DNA of 64,000 bases from assembly GCF_025150565.1 (NCBI RefSeq), contig NZ_CP102283.1, positions 372,001 through 436,000 on the forward strand, written 5' to 3'. The position numbers were made by a program, and so were the translations under genes. Below, one piece after another: positions 62,588 through 64,000 of this stretch. This DNA comes from Granulicatella adiacens ATCC 49175 (lineage in GTDB: Bacteria > Bacillota > Bacilli > Lactobacillales > Aerococcaceae). Every line of letters starts with the position of its first letter. Position 1 is the first letter of the stretch. The notes beneath the pieces were generated by a model, which saw nothing but the letters and a program-made list of their open reading frames with translations, was not told the origin of the DNA and ran no database searches.

Positions 62588-64000
62588 TTGAAAAGTTATA
62601 AAGAAATGTTAGGGAAAAAAGAAAAATTTTCGATTAGAAAAACCAGTCTAGGTGTTTTTTCAATCATGATTGGGGCAAATCTACTACTTCTTCCGGGAGT
62701 TGCTGCGGATGAAGTTCCTTCAGAACAAGTTACGCCAACGACTTCAGCTAGCGAAACGACGGAAATGGAATTGAGAGAATCCGTTGCCAGACCAGAACCG
62801 GGCAAATCTATAAACGATCAACCAAATCAAGTAAGACCAAATCTCGATCCGGTGAGTCCTGAAGACCAGGAGAAAGATCGTACGAATACTCCGCGTATTC
62901 CTGAAGATAACCGGGAATATCCAGAGTCCAATGAGTATACAAATGTAGGGGTAAGTGATCCTCGAGATGTAGAGGTAAAAGGGGCCACTAAACGGCTTGT
63001 TTTGAATGATATTCCAAATAGCGGGTTATCGAGTGCTTATTATAATGCCATCGAGAAAGCGAAAAAAGCTGGATTTGAAATTGAATATACCGATCGCGTA
63101 GTCAGCAGTTCCGACGATATTTCGAGAGAATCTTCATATGAAGCTAATATCATTGAAAATTTCATTGAAAATAATCGAGAAAGATTACAAAATTATAAAA
63201 AGAATCGCATTTCAAATCGTCTGCAATATGAACGAGAATCAAAAGAACATGAGCATGCTTTTGAAGATTTTCAAAGTTACCAATTCGAAGGAAATGACCT
63301 ACGACAAGCTGTTAGAAATCAGACAGTAATTCGAGGATATGAGTATGGCGCGAAAACAATCGTGACCGCTTCAGAATATTATCCTGCAGAAGCTGTAAAA
63401 TATATTAATAGTTTAGACGAATTGAGCTTTAAAAATGTGCAAACAACGGCAAATGCTCCAGAAGAACATTCGAATGGACAAGTGGCGGTACTAAAACAAG
63501 GGCAACCTGTCACCGTTTCTGAACGAGGATTGGAAGGTACGTATTTAACCGTTGATGGAGAACGCAAGCAAGTGACTCGAATGGATCATGAGTATACATT
63601 GGTTAGCTCCCCTTACGAAGAGCAAAAAGCGTTACTTTGGATTAAAAATGTAGGTGGAAAACTGAGTGTGACAGCTGGGGCAGACCGTGCAACAGATAAG
63701 CCTTTAACGATTAATGTGAAGATTCGTTACTACGATGAAAATGGACACGAAATTGTAAATAATACAGGAAGTAATTTATATGCGATTAGTGATTTAACGC
63801 ACGGTACCAGTCGTAAAGTTTTAGACAGCTATACCCCTACTGGATTAGTGGCGCGTATTCAATACAATGATCAAATTGAAGATCAATATATGAATTATTC
63901 TCAAGCATATATGTCGCAATGGAGCGTCTATCGTCGAGACGAAAATCAAAAGGTAACGTTCCACCGAGTGCAAGGATGGACGGAAACACATACACCAATC
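62588..64000 (+). CDS. YSIRK-type surface adhesin (3' end outside window)
   Basis: The frame is open for 471 codons to the end of the window. The N terminus carries a YSIRK-G/S signal, EKFSIRKTSLGVFSIMIGAN at about residues 12-31, followed by a hydrophobic stretch and a likely cleavage site after GVAA (residue 40). A Pro/Glu/Thr-rich stretch (about 41-125) follows. Later parts (RLVLNDIPNSGLSSAYYNAI, VRYYDENGH-like IRYYDENGHEIVNNTG near 385-400) have no family I can name. A cell-wall LPXTG anchor is expected beyond the window. The start is TTG 62588 with GGGAGG upstream; an in-frame ATG at 62606 is the alternative. Confidence 0.8.
   Translation, partial: MKSYKEMLGKKEKFSIRKTSLGVFSIMIGANLLLLPGVAADEVPSEQVTPTTSASETTEMELRESVARPEPGKSINDQPNQVRPNLDPVSPEDQEKDRTNTPRIPEDNREYPESNEYTNVGVSDPRDVEVKGATKRLVLNDIPNSGLSSAYYNAIEKAKKAGFEIEYTDRVVSSSDDISRESSYEANIIENFIENNRERLQNYKKNRISNRLQYERESKEHEHAFEDFQSYQFEGNDLRQAVRNQTVIRGYEYGAKTIVTASEYYPAEAVKYINSLDELSFKNVQTTANAPEEHSNGQVAVLKQGQPVTVSERGLEGTYLTVDGERKQVTRMDHEYTLVSSPYEEQKALLWIKNVGGKLSVTAGADRATDKPLTINVKIRYYDENGHEIVNNTGSNLYAISDLTHGTSRKVLDSYTPTGLVARIQYNDQIEDQYMNYSQAYMSQWSVYRRDENQKVTFHRVQGWTETHTPI

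Overview
The window reads as chromosome of a low-GC Gram-positive coccus of the order Lactobacillales, most likely Carnobacteriaceae (Granulicatella-like). I infer this from the mevalonate-pathway mvaS, the YSIRK-type surface protein, the T-box and CIRCE regulation, the DUF1310 protein and the gene orders ylaN-ftsW, rsmD-coaD-ylbL-comEA-comEC-holA, rplU-prp-rpmA and ytxK-ackA. The genus is an inference and cannot be proven from the sequence alone. No rRNA, tRNA or CRISPR array was seen.

Layout. 1-3.9 kb: 3' part of mvaS, L-asparaginase, rlmN. 4.0-8.9 kb: an ABC efflux module (one ATPase, two ABC-2-type membrane proteins) and a separate fused ABC exporter. 9.3-11.2 kb: LysM/3D wall protein and the PrsA foldase. 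11.3-12.6 kb: a T-box leader driving an orphan MetQ lipoprotein. 12.7-14.3 kb: a purine permease behind three PurBox-like sites. 14.5-19.6 kb: tex, ylaN, ftsW, ylbG and a small membrane protein. 19.7-34.2 kb: a 14.5-kb peptide-uptake region with two complete OppBCDF sets that bracket acpP and three tandem OppA lipoproteins. 34.4-46.9 kb: two small unknown or envelope genes, the rsmD-coaD-ylbL operon, the DNA-uptake operon comEA-comEC with holA, an L7/L12-CTD-like membrane protein, rpsT, uvrB, a MmcQ/YjbR protein and asd. 47.5-53.0 kb: a heterodimeric ABC exporter and a convergent ABC-F protein. 53.2-57.8 kb: rex, a decayed mobile-element scar (integrase remnant, 32-bp direct repeats, an EXLDI gene), a DUF1310 protein and groES-groEL. 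58-62 kb: rplU-prp-rpmA behind an L21 leader, then ytxK and ackA. 62.6 kb to the end: the start of a YSIRK surface adhesin that runs off the window.

The main observation is a dispersed family of large structured intergenic repeats: nine full copies and one half copy in 64 kb. Each folds as a long closing stem (P1), a variable hairpin (P2) and a second hairpin (P3) around conserved junction strands. The stem sequences differ from copy to copy but stay complementary within each copy, and P1 continues outward into locus-specific sequence that is also complementary. All copies lie between genes, usually directly after a stop codon, and at tex, asd and ackA the element stands where a terminator is expected. 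No transposase is linked to them. They could be structured RNA or bidirectional terminators, or a small mobile element that targets hairpin loops.

Other points of interest are a probable AUC start codon in ytxK, the TTG start of rpsT, the asymmetric ATP sites of the heterodimeric exporter, inverted TTGTGA motifs over the rex promoter, and several isolated perfect or near-perfect palindromes.
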